Position numbers and translations under genes: made by a program. A DNA stretch of 64,000 bases from Methanosarcinaceae archaeon (GTDB lineage: Archaea > Halobacteriota > Methanosarcinia > Methanosarcinales > Methanosarcinaceae). The stretch spans positions 1-64,000 of the forward strand of contig JAUWQD010000005.1 of the NCBI GenBank assembly GCA_030611265.1. The letters are read 5' to 3'. The notes below the pieces were generated by a model. That model was given only the letters and a program-made list of their open reading frames with translations, was not told where the DNA came from and ran no database searches. Shown here in pieces: positions 54,063-63,396 of this stretch. The first letter of the stretch is position 1. Each line of letters starts with the position of its first letter.

Positions 54063-56315
54063 TCAAACAGTAATAGTTATACTGTTATAGTCTGGTACAG
54101 AGGGGGCATATTCCAAGCCAGCCAGCACAATGCTATTTACCGTAAAAGTAAACGTGCCTTCAAGACCTTTAATATTATCTGATTGTACAGTTACAATTCC
54201 GGATGCATCCGTTGTACCGATGTCACTATCCAAAGTAGCGTCACTCCACGATCCGCTTACTATCGCATATTGAACAGGTTCTCTATTGCTGTCAACAACG
54301 GTCACAGTTGCAAGAGCAAATGTAAATGTGTTTCTACCAGCAGTTTTGCTACCGCTATCCATTGTTATACTGTCGATAAACATAAGGTTAGTAGGCTCTT
54401 CTATTATTGGTTCTTCTGTTACCGTAACTACTGTTGTATCGCTATCAATTGCTCCTCCATTGTCTGTCACAGTTAAGGTAACTGTATAGTTTCCGGCAGT
54501 CGAGTAGTTAGAATCTACTGTTTGACCTGTTGCAGTTGTTCCATCACCGAGATTCCATTCATAGGAAACGATTATTCCACCAAGATCCGAAGAACCGGAC
54601 CCATCGAATATCACGTTTTCATTCACCAAAACCGTTTGATCTGGACCTGCATTTGCTATTGGAGCCTGATTTGCTTCTACTGTTATTATTACATCATCAG
54701 TGTTTGTTAAGGTCGCATTATCTGTAACAGTTAAAGTTACAGTGTGCATTCCAACATTGAAGTTATGGTCTATCACTTCAGTATTTCCTAATACTGTTTC
54801 ACCTTCTTTCCACTCATATGTAACGATGCTACCATCTGGATCGTAGGAAGCCGAAGCGTCTAAGGTCACTGTTTCTTCAGTATTGTTATCTGCATCATTC
54901 AAAGTTTGATCTAATCCTGCATTAGCAATCGGTGCTGCAGGACCCTGGGTGAATTGCAGTGCTGCGTAAGCATCTACAATCCCATACCCATATCCACTAT
55001 CCCAGCCCATTAGACCTTTATCTTCAGCCGTAGATTCCATTGCATCCCTGATATTATCGGGACCAGTGACACCATTTGATATCAACAGAGCAGCCACTCC
55101 AGATACATGAGGAGCTGCCATGGAAGTACCTTGATAGAAATAATAACTGAAAGTTGTGTAGTCAATCCCATTATGGGTCTGCTGAAGAACACCATCACCA
55201 TAATCATCCTCATTTTGATCTACGGTTACATCGCCGCCCGGTGCTGCGATGTCCACATAATCACCGGTGGTTGAATAATAGCTCACAGTTTCATCGTATC
55301 TGGTAGCACCAACTGCAATGCAATAATCATCATAGGCAGCAGGATAACTGGGCAGTGCACCTGCACCGCCATTACCAGCAGAGCAGACTATTGTGACTCC
55401 TTTACCATGGGCATATGCTAAGGCGTTCTCTAAAGTGGATGAAGGTGAGGTTCCACCTAGGCTCATACTGATAACCTGGGCACCGTTGTCTGCAGCATAG
55501 TAAATACCATATGCAATCCAGTCATGTGTACCGGAACCACTTTTATCCAGCACTTTTATCGGCATAATGGAACTATCAAAGGCTACTCCAGCGACTCCAA
55601 TCACATTATTTGTGCTTTGAGCAATGGTGCCGGCAACATGTGTGCCGTGTCCTTCATCGTCATTGGGGTGTTCATCATTGTTGACAAAATCATATCCCGC
55701 CACAAAGTCAGTATTAGCTAAGTCTGGTGCTTGCGCATAGGTAATTACCTGACGAGGCTTACCAGCTGGATTATAAGTTGTTTCCGTATAATCTTCATAA
55801 GCTACACCTGTATCTATTACCGCTACTATGACACCGGTTCCTGTTGCTATGTCCCATGCCGGTTCTATATTAATTCCACCGCCGTTTGCTCCATGCAATG
55901 TAAGATCATCTTCCGATGTATCCAGATGCCATTGAAGCCCATATGAAGGATCATTTGGGGTCATATGAGTATGAGCGATGTAGTTTGCCTCAGCATACTC
56001 AACATTGGGATTTCTGCTATAACTTTCTACCATCTGAGATACTGTCCTTCCTTGTGGAACATTCATCATCATAAAATGTGGACTAGCACGTTTTATAGAT
56101 GCTCCATTTTTTGAGTTGATCTCAGCAATCTCATTTTTTCCGACATCCGGTTTGAATTTGACGATAAACTCTCCTTGAACATATTCATCACCGGAAGTTG
56201 TAAAAAAATCATTTTCAAATATTTTGAGACCCGAAGGTGCGGCGACAGCCGGCACAACGGTTATTGATAGCAAGATCAAGAAACTTGCAAATATTGATAA
56301 TATCCTATTCGTCAT
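54063..56315 (-). CDS. Secreted subtilisin-like protease with PKD domains
   Basis: A signal peptide (ILSIFASFLILLSITVVPAVA) is followed by an I9-type propeptide (YVQGEFIVKFKPDVG), an S8 protease domain with Asp168 (VIDTGV), His223 (GHGTHVAGT), Asn315 (CSAGNGG) and Ser398 (GTSMAAPHVSG), two PKD domains (PIANAGLDQTL, PIANAGPDQTV) and a C-terminal Ig-like domain. It acts outside the cell on proteins; no membrane anchor or PGF tail is seen. AGGTGG fits the ATG at 56315; the GTG at 56324 overlaps that site. Confidence 0.95.
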   Translation of the reverse strand: MTNRILSIFASFLILLSITVVPAVAAPSGLKIFENDFFTTSGDEYVQGEFIVKFKPDVGKNEIAEINSKNGASIKRASPHFMMMNVPQGRTVSQMVESYSRNPNVEYAEANYIAHTHMTPNDPSYGLQWHLDTSEDDLTLHGANGGGINIEPAWDIATGTGVIVAVIDTGVAYEDYTETTYNPAGKPRQVITYAQAPDLANTDFVAGYDFVNNDEHPNDDEGHGTHVAGTIAQSTNNVIGVAGVAFDSSIMPIKVLDKSGSGTHDWIAYGIYYAADNGAQVISMSLGGTSPSSTLENALAYAHGKGVTIVCSAGNGGAGALPSYPAAYDDYCIAVGATRYDETVSYYSTTGDYVDIAAPGGDVTVDQNEDDYGDGVLQQTHNGIDYTTFSYYFYQGTSMAAPHVSGVAALLISNGVTGPDNIRDAMESTAEDKGLMGWDSGYGYGIVDAYAALQFTQGPAAPIANAGLDQTLNDADNNTEETVTLDASASYDPDGSIVTYEWKEGETVLGNTEVIDHNFNVGMHTVTLTVTDNATLTNTDDVIITVEANQAPIANAGPDQTVLVNENVIFDGSGSSDLGGIIVSYEWNLGDGTTATGQTVDSNYSTAGNYTVTLTVTDNGGAIDSDTTVVTVTEEPIIEEPTNLMFIDSITMDSGSKTAGRNTFTFALATVTVVDSNREPVQYAIVSGSWSDATLDSDIGTTDASGIVTVQSDNIKGLEGTFTFTVNSIVLAGLEYAPSVPDYNSITITV

Positions 56316-56466
56316 TTTATCCACCTAATTTTCATAAAAATTCATGCATATTGCTAATATGTATTGCTTACATACCATTCATAAAAAAAGTTTAGATAAG
56401 TTATATAGTTTTCGGCATATAATTTACTCGCCGATTACAACTTCAATCAAAAACGAATATGCACAC

Positions 56467-56497
56467 AGAGTAAATCAGAACATCAGCGAAGATTATC
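56467..56497 (+). repeat. Decayed copy of the two-hairpin repeat (second hairpin only)
   Basis: GAGTAAATCAGAACATCAGCGAAGATTATC resembles the second hairpin of the family (loop GAACGTTAGCGA type) but has lost the AT-rich first hairpin. Orientation agrees with the intact copies. Confidence 0.45.
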
Positions 56498-56514
56498 CAG
56501 ATGATTGGAATATG

Positions 56515-56527
56515 CCGCCTGCGGCGG
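56515..56527. repeat. GC-rich palindrome CCGCC-TGC-GGCGG
   Basis: Member of the short palindrome family, about 55 bases beyond the 3' end of the SpoIIM-like gene. Confidence 0.55.
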
Positions 56528-56582
56528 TTGTTACATTTATTTTAACACCCGATAAACAAACACTGTTGATCCATTTTTGAAT

Positions 56583-57620
56583 CTAAACAAATTCACCGTT
56601 CAACACCCTTTCAACAACAACCATGACATATTCCACAACCCCCGGTGTCACATATATCTCAATATAAGCAGCAACAAGTAGCAGTCCAACCGTGACCCCA
56701 AACATACTCCACAAGTATCTTGACTTAAGATACATCGTAGTTACCGAATTAATGCGCGAAACATCCCTGTTTATGCTCTCTATATCATCACCCATGAAAA
56801 ACCCTTCATCAATGACAGCCTTCGACTGCACGTATGCGAACCTGTATCCGAGTGACGCTGCAAGGAACAGCACAGGAAGTTCGATAATGCCATGCGGCAG
56901 GATGGAAAAAACAAAGTACGAAAGCGTGTAGAAAACCCCAATGGCTATGCCTTGCAATCCCATGATCTCGTATCCCGACATTGCGCCATTGAATATGAAG
57001 AACGCAAGCAATACCCCAAGAAGCATGCCGTTTATCATAAGTATCAATACCGGTACAGTGTAGGGCAGGATGTATGCGAACATTCGGTAATCATCCCTGG
57101 TGTATCCGCAAAAATCCCATACAGATGATGTTTCAGCATCCTGATGAGTATTTTCGTCAGTTTTATTTTCGATATTAATTTTAGAGAACCCGGGGTCGAA
57201 TATCGAGGCAATGCGCCGTATATGTCTATAAAATATAGTGAACAGCTTATCGATCTTGATGGATACAGCAGCATATATCCGATGTTTTGAGCGAAAGGAA
57301 AATTCCCCGCTGAAAATGTTGTGTATGTATGAAAAAAGTCCTGTGCCAAAAGATGTCGTAAAAATGGCGATCGTATTAAACACAAAGATAGACCACATCG
57401 GGCTAATGTATCTGGCTCCAACCTCAACCTTTGCCATGGCAGCCGATGCGGTTGCGGAAATTGCGGCATTCACAGGTTGTGGCTCGGCAAATATCGTCAT
57501 AACCACATACACGGCAATGCTTAGCATGAATGCCACGATCGCCGATGCGGCAAACAGTTTCACTGACCACAGAAACTCTTTGATGCCAATACGAAACCGG
57601 TTGCCCGATGTTTTGCTCAT
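56583..57620 (-). CDS. SpoIIM-like (DUF95) membrane protein
   Basis: A 345-residue protein with about six membrane helices. The C-terminal half has the stage II sporulation protein M signature, with VPVLILMINGMLLGVLLAFF, a central Gly-rich turn and HGIIELPVLFLAASLGYRFA. The first 180 residues hold two helices and a soluble loop with a charged stretch. Archaea do not sporulate; homologues are found widely with unknown role, sometimes with transport or membrane remodelling. It follows hisG by 26 bases on the same strand. Confidence 0.8.
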   Translation of the reverse strand: MSKTSGNRFRIGIKEFLWSVKLFAASAIVAFMLSIAVYVVMTIFAEPQPVNAAISATASAAMAKVEVGARYISPMWSIFVFNTIAIFTTSFGTGLFSYIHNIFSGEFSFRSKHRIYAAVSIKIDKLFTIFYRHIRRIASIFDPGFSKINIENKTDENTHQDAETSSVWDFCGYTRDDYRMFAYILPYTVPVLILMINGMLLGVLLAFFIFNGAMSGYEIMGLQGIAIGVFYTLSYFVFSILPHGIIELPVLFLAASLGYRFAYVQSKAVIDEGFFMGDDIESINRDVSRINSVTTMYLKSRYLWSMFGVTVGLLLVAAYIEIYVTPGVVEYVMVVVERVLNGEFV

Positions 57621-57646
57621 GTGTCAAAAAATGAGATGTTAAGCAG

Positions 57647-58519
57647 TTAATGCACTATCTTTGAGATCTCCATCTCAATGATATCTTCTGCTCCAAGATT
57701 CTTGAGTTTCGGGATGAGTATATTAATCTCGTTCTTGCTGATAACAGTCTCAACCGCGTAGTAATCCGATTTGTACAACTGGGACACGGTCGGATGTTTC
57801 ATGGAAGGCAGTGCATCTATCACAGCATCCAGTTTATCGGCAGGCACATTCATATCAATGAGCACCTTGCCACGTGCCTCGATGACAGCGAGCAGCAGTG
57901 TTTTGATCTCCTCGATCTCCTGACGCTTTACGGGATCAGCCCAGCTGTCCTTATTTGCAATGAGTTTTGATGAGGATTCCATCATCACATCCACGATCTT
58001 AAGACCGTTCTTGCGAAGCGTTGACCCTGTTTCTGTCAGGTCAACCACAACATCCATGAGGTCAGGTACTTTCGCTTCGGTTGCGCCATAGGAGAAATGC
58101 ATATCGATCGGAATGCCGAGATTCTCAAAGAATACTTTTGTGATATTTGGATACTCGGTCGTAACCCTGCTCCCCGGTTTAATATCGGCTGCGCTCTTTA
58201 TATCGCTGTCCTGCGGCACAGCAATCACGATCTTCACAATACCTGCGCCCTGTTTGCTGTAAGGCATATCAGCAACCTCGACCACATCGGAATTGGATTC
58301 AACCACCCAATCGCGTCCCGATATCCCCAAATCAAAATATCCTTCATCGATATATTTTGGGATCTCCTGCGGGCGCAGGATTTTAACCTTATTGATCCTT
58401 GGGTCATTGACTTTTGGATTGTACTCACGTTCAGTCTTCTTGATCTCAAGATCTGCCTGCTTGAACAGCAGGAGTGTCTGTTCCTCTAAACTGCCTTTTG
58501 GAATTGCTATATTGATCAT
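57647..58519 (-). CDS. hisG: ATP phosphoribosyltransferase, long form
   Basis: Catalyses the first step of histidine synthesis from ATP and PRPP. IAIPKGSLEEQTLLLFKQAD is the family start, the periplasmic-binding-like fold continues with FDLGISGRDWV, and VVDLTETGSTLRKNGL is the PRPP-binding signature. The C-terminal 75 residues form the ACT-like regulatory domain that marks the long form, inhibited by histidine and independent of HisZ. ATG 58519 is preferred to the upstream open frame to 58558. Confidence 0.95.
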   Translation of the reverse strand: MINIAIPKGSLEEQTLLLFKQADLEIKKTEREYNPKVNDPRINKVKILRPQEIPKYIDEGYFDLGISGRDWVVESNSDVVEVADMPYSKQGAGIVKIVIAVPQDSDIKSAADIKPGSRVTTEYPNITKVFFENLGIPIDMHFSYGATEAKVPDLMDVVVDLTETGSTLRKNGLKIVDVMMESSSKLIANKDSWADPVKRQEIEEIKTLLLAVIEARGKVLIDMNVPADKLDAVIDALPSMKHPTVSQLYKSDYYAVETVISKNEINILIPKLKNLGAEDIIEMEISKIVH

Positions 58520-58570
58520 TATTATCACTCGCTGATTGTTTATAGCATTCTGACACATTTTATAATAATC

Positions 58571-58608
58571 AATCGATGGATTAATTGCTATATGAATCGA
58601 TGGATTAA
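58571..58608. promoter_or_regulatory. Direct repeat AATCGATGGATTAA between hisG and kaiC-like gene
   Basis: The 14-base motif occurs at 58571-58584 and 58595-58608, 24 bases apart, in the divergent promoter region. A TTAA-rich microsatellite follows at 58628-58655. The repeat could be a regulator site for either gene. Confidence 0.45.
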
Positions 58609-58682
58609 AGTATGTTTATAGCGATATTTAATTAATTCATTAATTAATTAATTAATATCTATATTTAAGGCGAGGTTGTACT

Positions 58683-59426
58683 ATGAGAATACCAACTGGC
58701 ATTGAAGGATTCGATGAACTGGTTCAGGGCGGACTGTTGGAGGAGAGGATATATCTTGTCAGCGGTCCACCGGGCAGTGGAAAAACGACATTTGGAGTTC
58801 AGTTTTTAGCACATGGTGCTACACTTGGTGAAGTGGGTTTATATGTCACTTTGCTCGAAAGTCCGCAGAATATCATTGATGACATGTCGAACTATGCAAT
58901 GAATGTGCCGACACTTATCAAAATGAAAAAGCTCCTTTTTGCAGATCTTGGTCCAAGGATGGAATATGGGTACATGGATGAACTCCATGAAATAATCACC
59001 CCGGACTATGAGGTAGGACACACATCGGTAGAAGGGGAAGCTCCCTCTCCTGCTGTGGTGTTCAAGGAAATAGCAGGCTACATTGCAGAATACAATATCA
59101 AAAGACTTGTGATCGATTCAGTATCTGCAATACGTTTTACAACAAAGGATATATCTTTGGAAGAAAAAGAGATGAGCAGGTTTATACGAAACCTCAAGAA
59201 ACTGGGATGTACTACGATTCTGCTTTCTGAAATGACAGATCCGAATTCATATACAACAGAGCAGTTCGCTTCACATGGTGTGGTATTCCTGCACAATTTC
59301 CTTTATGATAAGACCATGACACGTGCACTACAGGTTATCAAAATGCGCGGAACTAAACATGACTGCAACATGCGTGGTGTGCATTTCACTGAAAAAGGAA
59401 TAAAAGTAGTGGATTATCTGGATTGA
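58683..59426 (+). CDS. Single-domain KaiC-like ATPase
   Basis: A 247-residue RecA-type ATPase with RIPTGIEGFDELVQGGL, Walker A GPPGSGKT (residues 26-33) and Walker B RLVIDSVSAIRF. The Glu position after the P-loop region reads LLESPQN. It belongs to the same KaiC family as the two-domain protein at 13.6 kb. GGCGAGG precedes the ATG. The next gene starts 15 bases on and encodes its likely partner. Confidence 0.9.
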   Translation: MRIPTGIEGFDELVQGGLLEERIYLVSGPPGSGKTTFGVQFLAHGATLGEVGLYVTLLESPQNIIDDMSNYAMNVPTLIKMKKLLFADLGPRMEYGYMDELHEIITPDYEVGHTSVEGEAPSPAVVFKEIAGYIAEYNIKRLVIDSVSAIRFTTKDISLEEKEMSRFIRNLKKLGCTTILLSEMTDPNSYTTEQFASHGVVFLHNFLYDKTMTRALQVIKMRGTKHDCNMRGVHFTEKGIKVVDYLD

Positions 59427-59441
59427 TGGTCGGGTTAGAGA

Positions 59442-59954
59442 ATGGTAAGTCTGTTCAAAAAGGAAGGCAAGGGCAAGAAAAAGATTATCAGTGAATCTGA
59501 AAAGTCAGATCTTGCAAAAGAAGCCTACAAACTCGGTTTTGAAGTGGGTTATCACAAACACTCTGAACTTGGATGGGTTACCGAGAGGTTTTCCCATCTG
59601 GACAAATTTGCCGGTGAACGCGGTCTGGAAGAATTTGTGCAAGTTTATTATTCCAGAGGAAGATTGGATGGTGTAAAATCCAAAGAGCGTGACATACATT
59701 CAGGTTTATCCAAAAAAGGAATCGAAAAGGAAGAGGAACGGGCAGAGGTTTCAAAAGAGAGAACAGCCGTTCACGAAAAACCTGAAATTGCATTTGAACC
59801 CGGATTCAAACCCACCCATACAATAGACGAGCATAATTATTCCCCGACACAACAGCCAACTATGATAGATATACCTGAAGTTACTTCAGTGACCAAATCC
59901 ATCAATAGACCTACCTTGGTCGATGGTTTCAAAGCACTCAAACCAAGGCGGTAA
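59442..59954 (+). CDS. Hypothetical charged protein linked to the KaiC-like ATPase
   Basis: A soluble 170-residue protein. The N-terminal 85 residues look folded (SDLAKEAYKLGFEVGYHKHS, GERGLEEFVQVYYSRGRLDG), and the rest is charged and proline-containing, likely disordered, ending in KALKPRR. No family is recognised. It is surely co-transcribed with the KaiC-like gene and may be its binding partner. Confidence 0.75.
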   Translation: MVSLFKKEGKGKKKIISESEKSDLAKEAYKLGFEVGYHKHSELGWVTERFSHLDKFAGERGLEEFVQVYYSRGRLDGVKSKERDIHSGLSKKGIEKEEERAEVSKERTAVHEKPEIAFEPGFKPTHTIDEHNYSPTQQPTMIDIPEVTSVTKSINRPTLVDGFKALKPRR

Positions 59955-59989
59955 TGGTAATGTCAGGGATCAAGCCATCATTGGCAAGA

Positions 59990-61027
59990 TCACTGACAAA
60001 AACCGTATCCTATAAATCTCTGTTTTTCATCCAGATTGGCAAGTACGAACCTGTCCGTCTTGCTGTATGCAACTTCTTTTGTACCGGAAAGTGAAACAAT
60101 ACAAGTACTTGCAGGTGCTGCCGCATCGACATCCGAACCATCGATGGTGATATTTTCAACACGCATCGGTGCAGATTGAAGACCTGTAAAGATATGCAGC
60201 ATATCCCCCACAGCAAATCCTTTTGAGAATTGGGAAAGCGTACATTCAAGTGTAAGTCCTTCCGTCACTTCTTCTGCATCGGATATCACAAACCCTCTTT
60301 CAAGTTCCTTTGACTGGATATTCTTAAGTGCAAGTCCTACCCTCGAACCCGTAGGAGCACTTTTCGCATCCACATCATGCAGCTGTATAGAACGTATCTC
60401 TATGTTCTTATTTAGTGGGAATATACCTGTCTTATCCTTTGCATTGATCGTACCCTGCGAAACCACGCCAAGCACCACACATCCGATACCTGTCACATTG
60501 AAGAACTGGTCTATCACAACACGTTTTGGCAATTCGTTTAACTGTGCAAGTTCCGCGTCTACCTTATCACCGATGGAAAATATCATCTCTTTCAACTCTT
60601 CCATACCTTCGAATGACGTTGTGGAAATGGACATGTATTCCCAATTCTCAAGTGCTGTGCCCGATGTTATCTTTTTGATATTTCCTTTCAGTTCATCGAT
60701 AGCGTGAGGGTATGATGTATCAGATTTGGTTAGCACGATGATCCCGTGTTTGTAACCCAAAAGGTCCAGTGCAACAATACATTCGCCTGCCGATACGTCA
60801 AGACCGGTCGGAGGGACACACAAAAGTGCAATATCTGAAAGATTAAGGGCTGTTACGAGTGGTTTGACTGCTTTTGGATACCCGTTCGCATCAATGGTAG
60901 TGAGCACCCTGCCGCTTTTAGCAAAATCATACATCGTAATGTCTGCTCCCTCTCCCTTCTTACCCAGTTTTGAGGCAAGCGTTGTCCTGCCGCTCTGTTC
61001 ACTTCCGATAATCGCTATTTTTGTCAT
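59990..61027 (-). CDS. EF-Tu/SelB-like protein with altered P-loop
   Basis: Residues 1-170 form a translation-factor GTPase domain with IIGSEQSGRTTLASKLGKKG in place of the usual GHVDHGKT. The invariant P-loop Lys is replaced by Arg14, the switch DxxG box is not recognisable, and the NKxD box reads TKSD. EF-Tu domain 2 (VTGIGCVVLGVVSQGTINAK) and a domain 3-like end follow. It resembles the SelB-like paralogues of methanogens. Loss of normal GTP hydrolysis is likely, so it could be a regulatory or tRNA-binding relative. Confidence 0.8.
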   Translation of the reverse strand: MTKIAIIGSEQSGRTTLASKLGKKGEGADITMYDFAKSGRVLTTIDANGYPKAVKPLVTALNLSDIALLCVPPTGLDVSAGECIVALDLLGYKHGIIVLTKSDTSYPHAIDELKGNIKKITSGTALENWEYMSISTTSFEGMEELKEMIFSIGDKVDAELAQLNELPKRVVIDQFFNVTGIGCVVLGVVSQGTINAKDKTGIFPLNKNIEIRSIQLHDVDAKSAPTGSRVGLALKNIQSKELERGFVISDAEEVTEGLTLECTLSQFSKGFAVGDMLHIFTGLQSAPMRVENITIDGSDVDAAAPASTCIVSLSGTKEVAYSKTDRFVLANLDEKQRFIGYGFCQ

Positions 61028-61047
61028 GATTGCACCATTTTAGATTA

Positions 61048-61167
61048 TACATAATTTGTAAAATTATGTATTCCAAGTAAATCTGAGCGTCAGCGAAGAT
61101 TTTCTTGTAGTATATATTTATAAATATATAGTGCGAGTAAATCCGAACGTTAGCGAGGATTTTCTCG
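61048..61167 (+). repeat. Two-hairpin repeat, two tandem units
   Basis: Unit 1 (61048-61107) closes its second hairpin with CAAG/CTTG in place of CGAG/CTCG, and unit 2 (61109-61167) uses AATCC/GGATT in place of AATCT/AGATT. Both are paired changes. The element lies about 20 bases upstream of the EF-Tu-like gene start and 50 bases past the RNA ligase stop. Confidence 0.85.
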
Positions 61168-61214
61168 TTATGGGTATTCGAATGCTCGTTTTGTGATATA
61201 TGTCTTTTTGACAT

Positions 61215-62387
61215 TTACCACAACTCACCCTTGCACATTGACTCCGTCTTATCATTGGTGCTCTGGTTGAGTTTTTTGATCTTCACGAGATATTCATCCC
61301 CGACAATCTCCGGTTCACCAAAAACAGCATCCACACCAAGCCTTCGGAGATAGTCCTGATATGTGGAAACAGTACCAAGGTCTTTGACCCGTATCTGCAC
61401 ATCATCGGCAATACGTGTGCCATCTCTCACCTGTTTTATTGACTCGATCATAGGTCGCAGTATACTTTCCCCAAGTTGCAGGCAACGTTTTTGCAGTTCA
61501 GCTTCGCTTTCATTCCACTCAACCGACTGGAATCCTTCGCGTACGACCCTTGAGAAGAAATAGTCCCGCCCAATGTCGTTATAAAATTTGAAGGCATGCC
61601 GAAGGTCAGCACAGTTACTCTGGGAACATGTATATTTTATTGGATTGAGTTTCATCATCGGGTCTTTGATAACAACACCTTCATGCTGGATTTTCCCAAG
61701 TTCCCTGATGATACTTGCAATTTCATCCGGCGCATTGTCAAGCGAAAACTCACCAAAGAATGTTATCTGGTTAAATCCATATTCCTCTGCAAGTTTCCGG
61801 CGCTCGTGTAAGAGATATGGTGTGCCACTGCCCTTGTGCCTGATATCGAACACAAAAAAGTCAAGAGATCCTATGCCGTAGATGTCCTTTGGGACATAAG
61901 GATTATCGGGACCTGCCATCTCCCCGCATAGGACAAGGTCTGGATGGTCGTCGAAAAAATCACGTCCCAAAAGATGTCTTGCGCGCTCGGTTGAATAAGG
62001 GCAGACAAGTCCGCCGCGTGTAAATGCTACAATCTTTCCCCCAATATCAGCCACGCGCACATTGTATCCGTTCATCTTTTCTTCGACGGCTACTGTTTTG
62101 ATCTTTGAGAAATGGTTTTCAAGCGCAGGACCAAGTAGCATTGCTCTTTGTATTTTGGGGAAACCCCGGATCAACTCGAACGAGCCGTCCTTTTGGTACA
62201 ATACACTCCCGTGCTCGATCTTTGAAACACTCTTATCGAACCGGAACAATTGTTGGTATTCGCCCCAATTTTGTAATAGTATTCGCCTGTCCAGCAGTCC
62301 CTTGAGTCTGGATCGCGGCAGGTTAAGGTACTCTGCCGCACCTTCAATATCCAATTCAATATCCACAGTATCTGATCTGGCGTTCAT
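61215..62387 (-). CDS. Archaeal ATP-dependent RNA ligase (Rnl3/Pab1020 type)
   Basis: A nucleotidyltransferase that joins or circularises RNA ends. The adenylated Lys104 lies in VEEKMNGYNVR, the KxxG motif; further motifs are LVCPYSTERARHL, DLVLCGEMAG, FFVFDIRHK, HEGVVIKDP and LNPIKYTCSQ. An N-terminal helical domain and a C-terminal domain (residues 275-390) complete the archaeal dimeric form. At 390 residues it is full length. Confidence 0.92.
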   Translation of the reverse strand: MNARSDTVDIELDIEGAAEYLNLPRSRLKGLLDRRILLQNWGEYQQLFRFDKSVSKIEHGSVLYQKDGSFELIRGFPKIQRAMLLGPALENHFSKIKTVAVEEKMNGYNVRVADIGGKIVAFTRGGLVCPYSTERARHLLGRDFFDDHPDLVLCGEMAGPDNPYVPKDIYGIGSLDFFVFDIRHKGSGTPYLLHERRKLAEEYGFNQITFFGEFSLDNAPDEIASIIRELGKIQHEGVVIKDPMMKLNPIKYTCSQSNCADLRHAFKFYNDIGRDYFFSRVVREGFQSVEWNESEAELQKRCLQLGESILRPMIESIKQVRDGTRIADDVQIRVKDLGTVSTYQDYLRRLGVDAVFGEPEIVGDEYLVKIKKLNQSTNDKTESMCKGELW

Positions 62388-62443
62388 GACTTGGAAAGTG
62401 CGTGCTGTTTCTCCACCTATGACAGCACGATTTCACTTTTAAT

Positions 62444-62503
62444 AGTATATATTTTGTAAATATATAGTGCGAGTCAATCCAGGCGTCAGCAAGGATTAAC
62501 TCG
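62444..62503 (+). repeat. Two-hairpin repeat, single unit
   Basis: TATATATT-TTGTA-AATATATA is followed by CGAGTCAATCC and GGATTAACTCG around AGGCGTCAGCA. It lies between the RNA ligase start and the CBS protein stop. Confidence 0.8.
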
Positions 62504-62510
62504 TTCAATT

Positions 62511-63296
62511 TTACTCCACCATTGCGTTGACAACACATCTTCTTGTGATGAAACCTACCATATCATCTTCGAGGTTAAGCACAGGCACGCCACTAATGTT
62601 CTCCTCGATCATCATCTTGACAACATCGGATACCGAAGTGTTCGAATATGCTGTTTTCACACCTCTTGTCATTATGTCCTCTACAATGAGGTTCTTGATG
62701 CGGGAATCCTGTTGGTTTCCTGAAACAACATCCCTAAAGGCACGCATTGCTTTTGCAACATCCTTTTCTGTAACGATTCCGACAAGTTTTCCATTCTCCA
62801 CAACAGGCAATCTTCCAATGTCGTTATCAAGGATCAGGTGTCTGATATGGCTCACACGGTCACCAGGGCTTGCGACAATAGGGTCTTTTTGCATAACTTC
62901 TGCTGCGTATCCACCAAAATGGTTGCTTTTCATCAGCTCTTTTGGAGTAACCCATCCAACAATCTCATCATTCTCACTGACCATGATCACGCCATTGTTT
63001 TTCTTCATCAGTGTGATGACATCGTTGATATCTATGTCAGGCAATACCTTAACATAATTGTCGGATACGGCTGTTGCAACGTGAAGTGATGATGCAGGTT
63101 TAGCCCCTTTTTTTCGTGTTCCGAGCTCTTTTGTAAGGTTTCTCATTGTCAGGACACCCACAAGATTACCATCATGCTTGACAAGCAGACGGCGCGTACT
63201 TTTTTTATCCATAATGTCAAGTGCATGGGATATCGTATCTGCCTTATCAATGGTCTGTGGCTGCACCATTATATCTTTGATTTGCATAGTTATCAC
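62511..63296 (-). CDS. Protein with four CBS domains
   Basis: Four CBS motifs in 261 residues ([72 protein letters not shown]) form two Bateman modules that should bind adenyl nucleotides or S-adenosyl compounds. There is no other domain. Such proteins sense energy state and may regulate a partner enzyme. The neighbouring gene on the same strand is a second CBS protein. Confidence 0.9.
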   Translation of the reverse strand: MITMQIKDIMVQPQTIDKADTISHALDIMDKKSTRRLLVKHDGNLVGVLTMRNLTKELGTRKKGAKPASSLHVATAVSDNYVKVLPDIDINDVITLMKKNNGVIMVSENDEIVGWVTPKELMKSNHFGGYAAEVMQKDPIVASPGDRVSHIRHLILDNDIGRLPVVENGKLVGIVTEKDVAKAMRAFRDVVSGNQQDSRIKNLIVEDIMTRGVKTAYSNTSVSDVVKMMIEENISGVPVLNLEDDMVGFITRRCVVNAMVE

Positions 63297-63335
63297 CTCT
63301 TACATCCAGAAATATTTCTCAATATATTTTATTTC

Positions 63336-63396
63336 AGTATATAATTTATAGAATTATATAGTTCGAGTTAAATCGACCGGAGGGAGATTTTTCTCG
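63336..63396 (+). repeat. Two-hairpin repeat, single unit
   Basis: TATATAATT-TATAG-AATTATATA is followed by a CGAG...TTCTCG hairpin with the ACCGGAGGG loop. It separates the two CBS genes. Confidence 0.8.
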
